Shown: piece by piece, positions 17,058 through 25,528 of the stretch | Layout of the letters: every line of letters begins with the position of its first letter | Numbering within the stretch: the stretch's first letter is position 1 | From: an uncultured Prevotellaceae bacterium | GTDB lineage: Bacteria; Bacteroidota; Bacteroidia; Bacteroidales; Muribaculaceae | Direction of reading: 5' to 3' | Assembly: GCA_900320245.1 (NCBI GenBank) | Contig: ONRP01000007.1 | Location: forward strand, 1 to 64,000 | Length of the DNA: 64,000 bases | Translations under genes and position numbers: made by a program | Notes under the pieces: generated by a model | What the model saw: the letters and a program-made list of their open reading frames with translations, nothing else | What the model was told of the DNA's origin: nothing | Database searches by the model: none

Positions 17058-17519
17058 TCACTCGTAGTGGATGGGCAGGGTGCGGCTGATGCTCTGTTCC
17101 AGCGAGATAAGGGTCTCGGTGGCAGCCACGCCCTCGATGTTCTGGATGTGGTCGTTGACCAGCGTCATGAGGTGCTCGTTGTCGCGTGCGTATACCTTAA
17201 TCATCATGGTGTAGTGTCCGGTAGTGAAGTGGCACTCGACGACTTCCTTGATCTTGAGCAGTTCGGGCACGACGGTGCGGTACATCGAGCCGCGTTCCAG
17301 CGTCAGGCCGATGAAAGTGCAGGTGGAGTATCCCAGCAGTTTGGGATTCACGTTGTATCCCGAGCCGGTGATGACGCCGTCGTCAATGAGCCGCTGTATG
17401 CGCTGATGCACTGCAGCCCTTGACACTCCACACACCTGTGCTACATCCTTGCTGGGAATGCGTGCGTTGTTCATCACGATTTCAAGAATTTTCTTGTCCA
17501 GATTATCAATTTTTTCCAT
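17058..17519 (-). CDS. Lrp/AsnC-family transcriptional regulator
   Basis: The 153-residue protein has an N-terminal AsnC-type helix-turn-helix (LDKKILEIVMNNARIPSKDVAQVCGVSRAAVHQRIQRLIDDGVITG). A C-terminal RAM ligand-binding domain follows (TCTFIGLTLERGSMYRTVVPEL and VECHFTTGHYTMMIKVYARD). Members bind amino acids as effectors and often act on amino acid genes. It sits 120 bases downstream of lysA, on the same strand but with its own TATATTTG box at 17546-17553. Lysine or diaminopimelate is a possible effector, but that is inference from position only. Confidence 0.92.
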   Translation of the reverse strand: MEKIDNLDKKILEIVMNNARIPSKDVAQVCGVSRAAVHQRIQRLIDDGVITGSGYNVNPKLLGYSTCTFIGLTLERGSMYRTVVPELLKIKEVVECHFTTGHYTMMIKVYARDNEHLMTLVNDHIQNIEGVAATETLISLEQSISRTLPIHYE

Positions 17520-17545
17520 GAGATCAAATTTTTAGTAAGTAATCG

Positions 17546-17553
17546 CAAATATA
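17546..17553 (-). promoter_or_regulatory. -7 promoter box for the Lrp/AsnC gene
   Basis: TATATTTG on the minus strand, 26 bases upstream of the ATG at 17519. Confidence 0.6.
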
Positions 17554-17639
17554 GCAACATTTTTTGTATGTCGCTATAGATTTCGGTGAATATTTTTTTA
17601 TTATTTAATGTGTGTTATGGCTAAATTACTGATAATCTG

Positions 17640-18848
17640 CTATTTGTCGATTGACGAGTGAAAGATGCCGGCGGGCAGCGAACGCATATTGTAGGTCGAA
17701 GCCATCGATTCACCGTAGGCCCCTGCCGAGCGGATGGCGATGAGGTCGCCGCGCCGGGTGACCGGCAGCCGGCAGTCGTGGGCGAACACGTCGCTCGATT
17801 CGCACACGGGCCCCACCACGTCATAGGTCTCGATGTCGCTGCTTGTCGAGGTGAGGTTCTGCAGTTGGTGATGAGCGCCGTAGAGGGCCGGCCTGAGCAG
17901 GTCGTTCATGCCTGCATCGACGATGACGAACCGCTTGCCGCGGTTCTCCTTGACATACAGGACGCGGCAGATGAGTGAACCGCAGCCGCCGACGATGGCG
18001 CGGCCCAACTCGAAGTGGAGCCGCTGCCCCTCGCGCAGGTGGAGCCGCTGCTTGAAGGTGTTGAAATAGCGCTCCAGGTCGGGTAGGGGATGGGTGTCGG
18101 GGTTGTCATAGTCGATGCCCAGTCCGCCGCCCACGTTAATGATCTCGAACTGAATGCCTTGGCCCTCATATTGGTCAAGTATGCCGTTGATGGTATCGCA
18201 GAGCATCTCATAGGGCTGCATCTGGGTAATCTGTGAGCCGATGTGGAAATGGAGTCCGCTCAGGTGGATGTTGGGCATGCTCATGGCCATGCCGATAACC
18301 TGCTGGAGCGACTCGAGCGGTATGCCGAATTTGTTGTCGGCAGTGCCGGTGGTGATGTATTTATGGGTGTGTGCGTCGATGTCGGGATTGACCCTGATGG
18401 CGACACGTGCCGTGGCATCCATTTCGCCTGCAATCGCGTTGATGACCTCAAGTTCGGGCACCGATTCCACATTGAAGCATCCGATGTCGTGGCTGATGCC
18501 GGTCCTGATTTCCCAGTCGGTTTTGCCCACGCCCGAGTAGGTCATTTCCGAGGCCGGAATGCCGGCGGCGAGGGCGGCTTCGATTTCATGTCCGCTGACC
18601 AGGTCGGCACCCAAGCCGGTCTGTGCTATCTCGCTGATAATGCGTGGATTGCCGTTGGCCTTGACCGCATAGTGCACACTGTAAGGCCCGTCGGCAGTGA
18701 GCCGTCGTATTTCGGCCAGTGTCGTGCGCAGCACGTCAAGGTCGTAGTAGTAGAACGGCGTCGTCGTCAGTTGGAGGATTTCCATCGGGAAACCATGGTG
18801 GTTATGTCCTGTACCCATAATGCTATTCATATCTTTTCGAGTTTCCAT
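17640..18848 (-). CDS. lysA: Diaminopimelate decarboxylase
   Basis: This 402-residue PLP enzyme converts meso-diaminopimelate to lysine. The PLP lysine lies in HYAVKANGN (Lys63). GLHFHIGSQ and INVGGGLGIDY are the phosphate-binding and barrel motifs, and GPVCESSDVFA supplies the active-site Cys region. The first ~20 residues (METRKDMNSIMGTGHNHHGF) are outside the conserved fold, so the true start could be Met22. The first ATG is kept because the promoter at 18925-18932 leaves room for it. The gene diverges from the dcw cluster, where MurE uses the same precursor. Confidence 0.92.
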   Translation of the reverse strand: METRKDMNSIMGTGHNHHGFPMEILQLTTTPFYYYDLDVLRTTLAEIRRLTADGPYSVHYAVKANGNPRIISEIAQTGLGADLVSGHEIEAALAAGIPASEMTYSGVGKTDWEIRTGISHDIGCFNVESVPELEVINAIAGEMDATARVAIRVNPDIDAHTHKYITTGTADNKFGIPLESLQQVIGMAMSMPNIHLSGLHFHIGSQITQMQPYEMLCDTINGILDQYEGQGIQFEIINVGGGLGIDYDNPDTHPLPDLERYFNTFKQRLHLREGQRLHFELGRAIVGGCGSLICRVLYVKENRGKRFVIVDAGMNDLLRPALYGAHHQLQNLTSTSSDIETYDVVGPVCESSDVFAHDCRLPVTRRGDLIAIRSAGAYGESMASTYNMRSLPAGIFHSSIDK

Positions 18849-18924
18849 TTTGTGTCAAGTGCCCTGGATTGCCCTCCGTGTTCAACGTTCAGGAAATCAA
18901 CACCGATGACATAAAATCGTGCGG

Positions 18925-18932
18925 CAAAATTA
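18925..18932 (-). promoter_or_regulatory. -7 promoter box for lysA
   Basis: TAATTTTG on the minus strand, 76 bases upstream of the lysA ATG. Confidence 0.5.
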
Positions 18933-19258
18933 TCAAAAAATCGCCAAAACGATACTAAAAAAATATTTACAATTCATAAAATATGTAAAATCGCATTCGG
19001 GACCCTTGGTGGCGCCTGTTGCTAATGGCTGGAAACTACGGGCGGGAGCAGGAATGGGCAAATTGATTCCTGATAGATAAAATCAAGCCAAAAACCCGAA
19101 ATTTGTCCAAATTTTGCAGTTGTAAATTTTTGGCAACAAAGGAGGTAATTTACTGATTAATAGCGCAATAAAAGTTATCAACAGGTGGTGTTGAAAAATT
19201 TTCTTTCAAAAACGTAAATTTTTTTGTTTGAGATTGTAAATTTTCGCGAAAAAAGTTG
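18933..19258. other. AT-rich gap upstream of the dcw cluster; mraZ absent
   Basis: In many bacteria mraZ stands here, immediately before rsmH. No frame in this gap is long enough to encode the ~150-residue MraZ, and no remnant was seen. The sequence is AT-rich with several TTTG-containing stretches. One TTATCAACA at 19175-19183 is a single near-match to a DnaA box. Confidence 0.5.
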
Positions 19259-19266
19259 TACCTTTG
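19259..19266 (+). promoter_or_regulatory. -7 promoter box for the dcw cluster
   Basis: TACCTTTG, 42 bases before the rsmH ATG. It is the only clear consensus box found from here to the lysS promoter at 37491, so it probably drives much of the cluster. A small CCTCA/TGAGG hairpin follows in the leader. Confidence 0.6.
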
Positions 19267-19308
19267 GAGTCCTCAAAAAAGTGAGGCACGGAGACACACT
19301 CGATAGCA

Positions 19309-20205
19309 ATGGAACAACAAGTTTACCACATACCTGCACTGCTCGACGAGAGCATTGACGGGCTTGCCATCAAGCCCGATGGCGCCTATGTAGACGTGAC
19401 CTTCGGCGGTGGCGGCCACAGCCGTGCCATCTTGTCGCAACTGGGTCCCGGCGGCCGTCTGTTGGGTATGGACCAGGACATGGACGCGTGGGCCAACCGG
19501 CTTGCCGACGACAGGTTTACATTTGTACATGGCAACTTCGCCTACCTGAAGAATTTCCTGCGCTATTACGGTCTGCGGCATGTCGACGGCATCCTTGCCG
19601 ACCTGGGCGTGTCGTTCCATCACTTCGACGATGTGGAGCGCGGTTTCACTTTCCGTGCCGATGCTCCGCTGGACATGAGGATGAACCAGGGCTCGTCGTT
19701 CACGGCGGGTGACCTGGTGAACACCTACACCGAGGAACAGTTGGCCGACGTCCTGTACCTGTATGGTGAGTTGAGACAGTCGAGGCGCTTGGCGGCAGCC
19801 ATTGCCAAGGCTCGCCCGGTGACGAGCACCGGCGCGCTGGTCGATGCCGTGCGTCCGCTGTTGAAGCCCAGCCAGCAGAAGAAGGAACTGTCGATGGTGT
19901 TCCAGGCCTTGCGCATCGAGGTCAACGGCGAACTTGAGGTGTTGCGCAGACTGCTGGAGCAGTCGGTCGAACTCCTCAACCCCGGTGGGCGCCTGGCCGT
20001 GATCACCTACCATTCCCTCGAGGACCGTTTGGTGAAGAACTTCATGCGCTCGGGCAACATCGAGGGCAAGATGGAGAAGGATTTCTACGGCCGCTTGACC
20101 ACACCGTTGCGTGCCGTGGGCAAGGTAATAGCACCCGCCGATGACGAGGTGGAGCGCAATCCGCGTTCGCGCAGCGCCAAGTTGCGGGTGGCCGAGAAAG
20201 TTTAG
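19309..20205 (+). CDS. rsmH: 16S rRNA (cytosine1402-N4)-methyltransferase
   Basis: The 298-residue RsmH (MraW) methylates C1402 in the ribosomal P site using S-adenosylmethionine. VDVTFGGGGHSRAIL is the SAM-binding loop, and DGILADLGVSFHHFDDVERGFTFR and HSLEDRLVKNF are family signatures. It is the first gene of the dcw cluster and lies 42 bases after a -7 box. Its stop codon is inside a heptanucleotide repeat tract (20200-20249). Confidence 0.97.
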   Translation: MEQQVYHIPALLDESIDGLAIKPDGAYVDVTFGGGGHSRAILSQLGPGGRLLGMDQDMDAWANRLADDRFTFVHGNFAYLKNFLRYYGLRHVDGILADLGVSFHHFDDVERGFTFRADAPLDMRMNQGSSFTAGDLVNTYTEEQLADVLYLYGELRQSRRLAAAIAKARPVTSTGALVDAVRPLLKPSQQKKELSMVFQALRIEVNGELEVLRRLLEQSVELLNPGGRLAVITYHSLEDRLVKNFMRSGNIEGKMEKDFYGRLTTPLRAVGKVIAPADDEVERNPRSRSAKLRVAEKV

Positions 20206-20249
20206 AGTTTAGGATTTAGAGAGGTTTTTAGAGAGATTTAGAGATTTTT
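20200..20249. repeat. Heptanucleotide repeat tract between rsmH and ftsL
   Basis: Successive 7-base units GTTTAGA, GTTTAGG, ATTTAGA and then degenerate units containing TTAGAGA. The rsmH stop TAG is part of the first unit. Similar tracts lie at 35040, 55721 and 62793. Confidence 0.6.
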
Positions 20250-20255
20250 GTAGCG

Positions 20256-20603
20256 ATGAGCGAGAAAGTAAACAGTGCATCCAAGACAGGTAAGAAGGCA
20301 GGAAAAGGTATCATCCAGGGCCGGCTCTTTTCGCTTGAGTTCTTCAAGCGTTACTGGTTCTATGTCGTTTTTGTCGTGGCGATGGCCTTGGCCTATATCG
20401 CCAACAAATTTTTGTTCCAGAGCAGCATGCAGGAAGTCATGAAACTCAAGGTGGAACTCGATGACTCGCGCACCGACCTGGTGAAGTCGAGCGCAGCCTA
20501 CAACTCGATGATTCGCGAGAGCGAGATGACGCGCCTCATGCAGGAGCGCCATCTGGGTCTGAGTACGCCCGACGAGCCTCCCTATGAACTGAAGTCCAAG
20601 TAA
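20256..20603 (+). CDS. ftsL: FtsL-like cell division protein
   Basis: The 115-residue bitopic protein has a basic cytoplasmic N-terminus (SASKTGKKAGKG), one membrane helix at about 34-50 (YWFYVVFVVAMALAYIA) and a periplasmic coiled-coil-prone region (MQEVMKLKVELDDSRTDLVKSSA). Sequence conservation in FtsL is low; the call rests on topology, size and its place between rsmH and ftsI. FtsL bridges FtsQ and FtsB-type partners to activate FtsWI septal synthesis. The gene starts 50 bases after rsmH and ends 21 bases before ftsI. Confidence 0.88.
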   Translation: MSEKVNSASKTGKKAGKGIIQGRLFSLEFFKRYWFYVVFVVAMALAYIANKFLFQSSMQEVMKLKVELDDSRTDLVKSSAAYNSMIRESEMTRLMQERHLGLSTPDEPPYELKSK

Positions 20604-20624
20604 CCCCCATAATAGGAAGAAACG

Positions 20625-22742
20625 ATGAAGCAAAACAACAAAAAACACATTCTGGCACGCTATGCGCTGGTCGTGGGCATCATGCTGATGTTCTCGGCAG
20701 CCATCGTGTGGGACCTGTTCAAGACCACAGTGGTGTATGCCGCCGAGTGGAATGACAAGGCCGACAAGGTGCTGACCGACACCACCGCCATCGCGCCCGA
20801 GCGTGGACAACTGCTGGCCGACAACGGCACTGTGCTGGCAGCCAACCTGCAGTATTACATCCCGCGCATCGACTGGTTCACCGAGGGCATCAAGGAGGAG
20901 ACGCTGATGAAGGAGATAGGCCCGCTGTGCGACAGTCTGGCAGCCTTTGACACGACGATGACCGCCCAGCAGTGGCGTCAGAAGATCCTGCAGGACCGCC
21001 GTGCGATACTTGATGCGCCCAAGACCGTCCAGGCCAATGGCAAGCCCGGCCGCAAGAACCGCGCCTACAAACTGTTCCCGCGGATGCTTACCCACAACCA
21101 GTATGAGCGCGTGCGCCGTTTCCCGTTCCTGAACCTCCCGAGGAACAAGAACGGCTTCTACTACGAGAAACAGGAACGCCGCATGAAGCCCTATGGCGAC
21201 ATGGCCTCGCGAAGCATCGGCAGTGTGGGCGAGGACACGGTCAATGCTACCATCCACGGCATCTCGGGCCTCGAGATGGCGCTTGACTCGTTGCTCTACG
21301 GCAAGCCCGGTATCTCCAAGAACATCCAACTCACCAACGGCATCTTCAGGGCCGAGAGCGTCCCTGCCGTCAAGGGTTATGATATCACCACCACCATCAA
21401 CATCCAGTTGCAGGACATCGTGGAGGACGAACTCTACAAGATGTGCGTGCAGACCGGTGCCGAGTGGGGCACGTGTGTGCTGATGGAGGTGGCCACCGGC
21501 GAGATCAAGGCCATCAGCAACTTGGACATCAACAAGCAGACCGGCGAGTATACCGAGGGCGTGAACCATGCCGTGCTGGGCTATGAGCCCGGTTCGGTCA
21601 TCAAGACCATCTCGATGATGGTGGCCCTGGAAGACGGCATCGTCACCGACATCAACGCACCCATCCAGACCGGTTCGGTGTGGTCCTATGCCGGTTCTGT
21701 CGTCAGGGACGAGCATGGCGGCGCAACGCGCACCCCTCGCCAGATCATCGAGACCTCGTCCAACATCGGTATGGCCAAACTGATTGTCAAGAAATACGGC
21801 GCCAATCCTCAGGGCTTCCATGACCGCTTGAAGGAGATGGGCTTTTTCGAGCCCTTCCATTCGGGCATTGCGGGTGAGAACATCCCCTGGTACCAGAACG
21901 TGGAGATCAAGAACGGCGGCCGCGTGACCTTGTCGCGCCAGGCCTACGGCTACGGTGCCCGCATCCCGCCGTTGTGCACGCTGGCCATGTACAATGCCAT
22001 CGCCAACGACGGCAAGTATGTGCGTCCCCACCTGGTGAAGAAACTCTCCCGTGAGGGGGAACTTGATTCCATCATCCCGGTGACCTACATCCGCGACCAG
22101 GTGTGCTCGCCCGAGAATGCGCGCAAACTGCGCACCATGCTGCACGACGTGGTGTGGGGCGACCATGGTACGGCTCGCAAGTTCCTCCAGGACGACAAGG
22201 TGGAAATCGCTGGCAAGACCGGTACGGCCTTTGAAGTCATCAAGGGACAGTATGGCGGCCAGAAGCGTCTGGCCTTCTGCGGCTTCTTCCCCTATGAGCA
22301 CCCCAAGTACTCCTGCATCGTGCTGATGAGGAATGCCAACGTGGGTGCTGCCGCCTGCAGCGGCATGGTGTTGAAGAATATTGCCCTCAAGATGTATGCC
22401 ATCGGACTGCTGGGTGACGCGCCCGACTACACCGCCAAGTCGGAGTCGGTACAGGACTATCCTGTGCTCTACGCCTCGATGAGCGACTATTCCTACAACA
22501 ACATCATGCAGCACCTGAAAACTGGAGGCAAGCCTCACCGCTATGCGCGTCCCAAGGAGGCCGCCAAGGGTGTGGTGCCCAACGTCGTGGGACTGAACGT
22601 GCGTGAGGCCATCATGATGCTGGAGGATGCCGGACTGTCGGTGACGTTCACCGGCTCGGGTATGGTCATCAGCCAGAGCGTGTCTGCCGGTTCGCAGTAC
22701 ACCGCCGGGCAAAAAATTAACCTAACATTGAGAAATTCTTAA
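20625..22742 (+). CDS. ftsI: Septal peptidoglycan transpeptidase (PBP3) with PASTA domain
   Basis: The 705-residue class B penicillin-binding protein crosslinks septal peptidoglycan. It has an N-terminal membrane anchor at about 8-28, a dimerisation domain, and a transpeptidase domain with the three active-site motifs: SVIK at 324-327 (nucleophile Ser324), SSN at 378-380 and KTG at 531-533. A single PASTA domain fills the last ~55 residues (VVPNVVGLNVREAIMMLEDAGL). It is followed after only 4 bases by murE. FtsI works with FtsW, also in this cluster. Confidence 0.96.
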   Translation: MKQNNKKHILARYALVVGIMLMFSAAIVWDLFKTTVVYAAEWNDKADKVLTDTTAIAPERGQLLADNGTVLAANLQYYIPRIDWFTEGIKEETLMKEIGPLCDSLAAFDTTMTAQQWRQKILQDRRAILDAPKTVQANGKPGRKNRAYKLFPRMLTHNQYERVRRFPFLNLPRNKNGFYYEKQERRMKPYGDMASRSIGSVGEDTVNATIHGISGLEMALDSLLYGKPGISKNIQLTNGIFRAESVPAVKGYDITTTINIQLQDIVEDELYKMCVQTGAEWGTCVLMEVATGEIKAISNLDINKQTGEYTEGVNHAVLGYEPGSVIKTISMMVALEDGIVTDINAPIQTGSVWSYAGSVVRDEHGGATRTPRQIIETSSNIGMAKLIVKKYGANPQGFHDRLKEMGFFEPFHSGIAGENIPWYQNVEIKNGGRVTLSRQAYGYGARIPPLCTLAMYNAIANDGKYVRPHLVKKLSREGELDSIIPVTYIRDQVCSPENARKLRTMLHDVVWGDHGTARKFLQDDKVEIAGKTGTAFEVIKGQYGGQKRLAFCGFFPYEHPKYSCIVLMRNANVGAAACSGMVLKNIALKMYAIGLLGDAPDYTAKSESVQDYPVLYASMSDYSYNNIMQHLKTGGKPHRYARPKEAAKGVVPNVVGLNVREAIMMLEDAGLSVTFTGSGMVISQSVSAGSQYTAGQKINLTLRNS

Positions 22743-22746
22743 AATC

Positions 22747-24216
22747 ATGAAGAAATTATCACAACTGCTCACGTCGGTCAGCCCGCTTCAGGTAGTGGGT
22801 GACACTGGTGTCGACATCACCGACGTGATAAACGATTCCCGCCAGGCACGCCAGGGCGCACTGTTTGTAGCCGTGAAGGGCGTTGCCGTGGATTCTCACC
22901 GCTTTATCGCCGATGTGGTCGCCGCCGGTGCCCGCGCCATCGTGTGCGAGGACATGCCTGCCGTGCTTGACCCCTCGGCAACCTACATACAAGTCGAGAA
23001 CAGCATCGTCGCCCTTGCCCACATCGCCGACGAATGGTTTGACCATCCCTCGCGTGCACTGCGCCTGGTGGGTGTGACCGGCACCAACGGCAAGACGACA
23101 ACGGCGACGCTGCTCTACGAGATGGCGCGCCTGATGGGCTACAAGGCCGGCCTGCTGTCGACGGTGAAGAACATCATCGACACCCGCGAAGAGGTGGCCA
23201 AGCAGACCACCCCCGACCACCTGACGCTGAACCGGCTGCTGCACGAGATGGTGCAGGCGGGTTGCGAATACGCGTTCATGGAGGTCAGTTCCCATGCCTG
23301 CGTCCAGCGCCGCATCGAGGGCATCACCTTTGCCGGAGGCATCTTCACCAACCTCACGCGCGACCACATGGACTTCCACAAGACGGTGGACAACTACATC
23401 GCTGCCAAGAAGATGTTCTTTGACGCCCTGCCCGCCGGTGCCTTTGCACTGGTCAATGCCGACGACAAGGTGGGCGAGGTGATGCTGCAGAACACCCGTG
23501 CCGGCAAGTACCGCTACTCGTTGCGCTCGATGGCCGACTACAAGGGCCGGATCGTCGAGTCGCGACTCGACGGCACCACGCTGGAACTCAACGGCCATCA
23601 GGTCGAGGTGCTGTTTACGGGCCGCTTCAATGCCTATAACCTGCTCTCGGTCTATGGTGCGTCGCTGCTGCTGGGCTTCGACCCGCAGGAGGTGCTCGTC
23701 AAGATGAGCATGCTCGAGCCCGTTGCCGGTCGCTTCCAGACGCTGCGCTCGCCGCGTGGCTACACGGCCATCGTGGACTATGCCCACACGCCCGACGCTC
23801 TGGTCAATGTGCTGGACACTATCCGCGAGGTGGTGGGCACCAATGGCCACATCATCACCGTGTGCGGCTGCGGCGGCAACCGTGATGCCGGCAAGCGCCC
23901 CATCATGGCCCGCGAGTCCGCCGTCCGCAGCGACCGCGTGATTCTTACCAGCGACAACCCGCGCAACGAGGATCCCGATGCCATCCTGCGTGACATGGAG
24001 GTGGGCCTGCCCGAGGAATCCCGCCCCACGACCCTCACCATCACCGACAGGCGCCAGGCCATCCGCACTGCATGCCAATTGGCACAGCCGGGCGACGTGG
24101 TGCTCATCGCCGGCAAGGGACACGAGGACTACCAGGAAATCAAGGGCGTGAAGCACCACTTCGACGACCGCGAGCAGGTGCTCGAGGTGTTTGCTGCCGA
24201 GGGTCCCAACAACTGA
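22747..24216 (+). CDS. murE: UDP-MurNAc-L-Ala-D-Glu:meso-diaminopimelate ligase
   Basis: The 489-residue cytoplasmic ligase adds the third residue of the peptidoglycan stem peptide. The ATP-binding motif is GTNGKTTTATL (~115-125). DNPR at 403-406 is the motif that selects meso-diaminopimelate over lysine, so the wall is of the DAP type, in agreement with lysA upstream. GKGHEDYQEIKG near the end is also typical. It is tightly packed in the cluster, 4 bases after ftsI and 27 before mraY. Confidence 0.97.
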   Translation: MKKLSQLLTSVSPLQVVGDTGVDITDVINDSRQARQGALFVAVKGVAVDSHRFIADVVAAGARAIVCEDMPAVLDPSATYIQVENSIVALAHIADEWFDHPSRALRLVGVTGTNGKTTTATLLYEMARLMGYKAGLLSTVKNIIDTREEVAKQTTPDHLTLNRLLHEMVQAGCEYAFMEVSSHACVQRRIEGITFAGGIFTNLTRDHMDFHKTVDNYIAAKKMFFDALPAGAFALVNADDKVGEVMLQNTRAGKYRYSLRSMADYKGRIVESRLDGTTLELNGHQVEVLFTGRFNAYNLLSVYGASLLLGFDPQEVLVKMSMLEPVAGRFQTLRSPRGYTAIVDYAHTPDALVNVLDTIREVVGTNGHIITVCGCGGNRDAGKRPIMARESAVRSDRVILTSDNPRNEDPDAILRDMEVGLPEESRPTTLTITDRRQAIRTACQLAQPGDVVLIAGKGHEDYQEIKGVKHHFDDREQVLEVFAAEGPNN

Positions 24217-24243
24217 GATTATTAACCACATCAAAGCAAGGAT

Positions 24244-25503
24244 ATGTTATACCATCTTTTCCATTACCTGCAAGATACCCATATTCCCGGTGCGCGCTTG
24301 TTTGAATACATCACGTTCAGGTCGGGCTTCGCGTTCATCTTGTCGCTGTTCATCGGCATCGTCATCGGACGCCGTATCATCTTCAAACTCAAGAACCGCC
24401 AGATGTGCGACAAGGAGCGCGACGAGAAGTTGGGCGGCAATTCCGCCAAGCAGGGAACGCCTACCATGGGCGGCATCATCATCATCATCTCGATTCTGGT
24501 GCCTTGCCTGCTGCTGGGCAAACTCAACAACGTCTACATGCTGCTGATGATCGTTTCCACCCTGTGGTGCGGAGCCCTGGGCTTTGCCGACGACTACATC
24601 AAGGTCTTCCACCACAACAAGGAGGGTCTGAAGGGCAAGTTCAAGATTGTGGGTCAGGTGGGTCTTGGCGTTATCGTGGGCCTGACCATGTATCTGAGCC
24701 CCGCCATCGTGATGAACGAGAACGTCCATGTCACCAACCGCAACGAGACCCCGGAACTTGTCGAGGTGCACAAGTCGCATGCCGTGAAGGCCACCAAGAC
24801 CACGCTGCCCTTTGTCAAGAACCATAACTTCGACTATGCCTACTTCACGGGCTGGATGGGCAAGTACAAGCAGTTGGGCGGATGGATTCTGTTCATCCTG
24901 GTGACCATCTTTGTCATCACTGCCGTGAGCAATGGTGCCAACCTGACCGACGGTGTCGACGGCCTGGCAACAGGCACTTCGGCTATCATAGGCGTCGCGT
25001 TGGCCATCATGTGCTATCTGGGTGGTAACGTCATCTATTCATCCTACCTGAATATCATGTACATCCCGGATAGCAGCGAACTGGTAGTCTATGCAGCGGC
25101 GTTTATCGGAGCCACAATCGGCTTCCTGTGGTATAATTCCTATCCGGCGCAGGTGTTCATGGGTGATACCGGCAGCCTGTGTCTGGGCGGCATCATCGCG
25201 GTGTTCGCTGTGCTCATCCGCAAGGAGTGGCTCATACCCCTGCTGTGCGGTATCTTCCTGATCGAGGAACTGTCGGTAATCCTGCAGGTGTGGTATGTCA
25301 AGCGCCACAAGGGCAAGAATATGCGTCTGTTCAAGATGACGCCCTTGCACCACCACTTCACTGCCGATCCCGCCAAACTCACGTGGAACTACAAGATCAA
25401 GACGCCAGACCACCGCATCCCCGAGGCCAAAATCGTGATGCGCTTCTTCCTGGTGAGCATCCTGCTGGCCGCCTTGACTTTTGTGACACTCAAGATACGT
25501 TAA
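24244..25503 (+). CDS. mraY: Phospho-MurNAc-pentapeptide transferase
   Basis: The 419-residue membrane enzyme forms lipid I on undecaprenyl phosphate. It has about ten hydrophobic segments and the catalytic signatures GFADDYIKV, NLTDGVDGLATG and, near the end, MTPLHHHF. It is longer than the ~360-residue Proteobacterial enzyme because of an extra polar stretch around 155-200 (VTNRNETPELVEVHKSHAVK), usual in Bacteroidota. Confidence 0.97.
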   Translation: MLYHLFHYLQDTHIPGARLFEYITFRSGFAFILSLFIGIVIGRRIIFKLKNRQMCDKERDEKLGGNSAKQGTPTMGGIIIIISILVPCLLLGKLNNVYMLLMIVSTLWCGALGFADDYIKVFHHNKEGLKGKFKIVGQVGLGVIVGLTMYLSPAIVMNENVHVTNRNETPELVEVHKSHAVKATKTTLPFVKNHNFDYAYFTGWMGKYKQLGGWILFILVTIFVITAVSNGANLTDGVDGLATGTSAIIGVALAIMCYLGGNVIYSSYLNIMYIPDSSELVVYAAAFIGATIGFLWYNSYPAQVFMGDTGSLCLGGIIAVFAVLIRKEWLIPLLCGIFLIEELSVILQVWYVKRHKGKNMRLFKMTPLHHHFTADPAKLTWNYKIKTPDHRIPEAKIVMRFFLVSILLAALTFVTLKIR

Positions 25504-25528
25504 ACAACCAAATGAACGAAACAACGAT

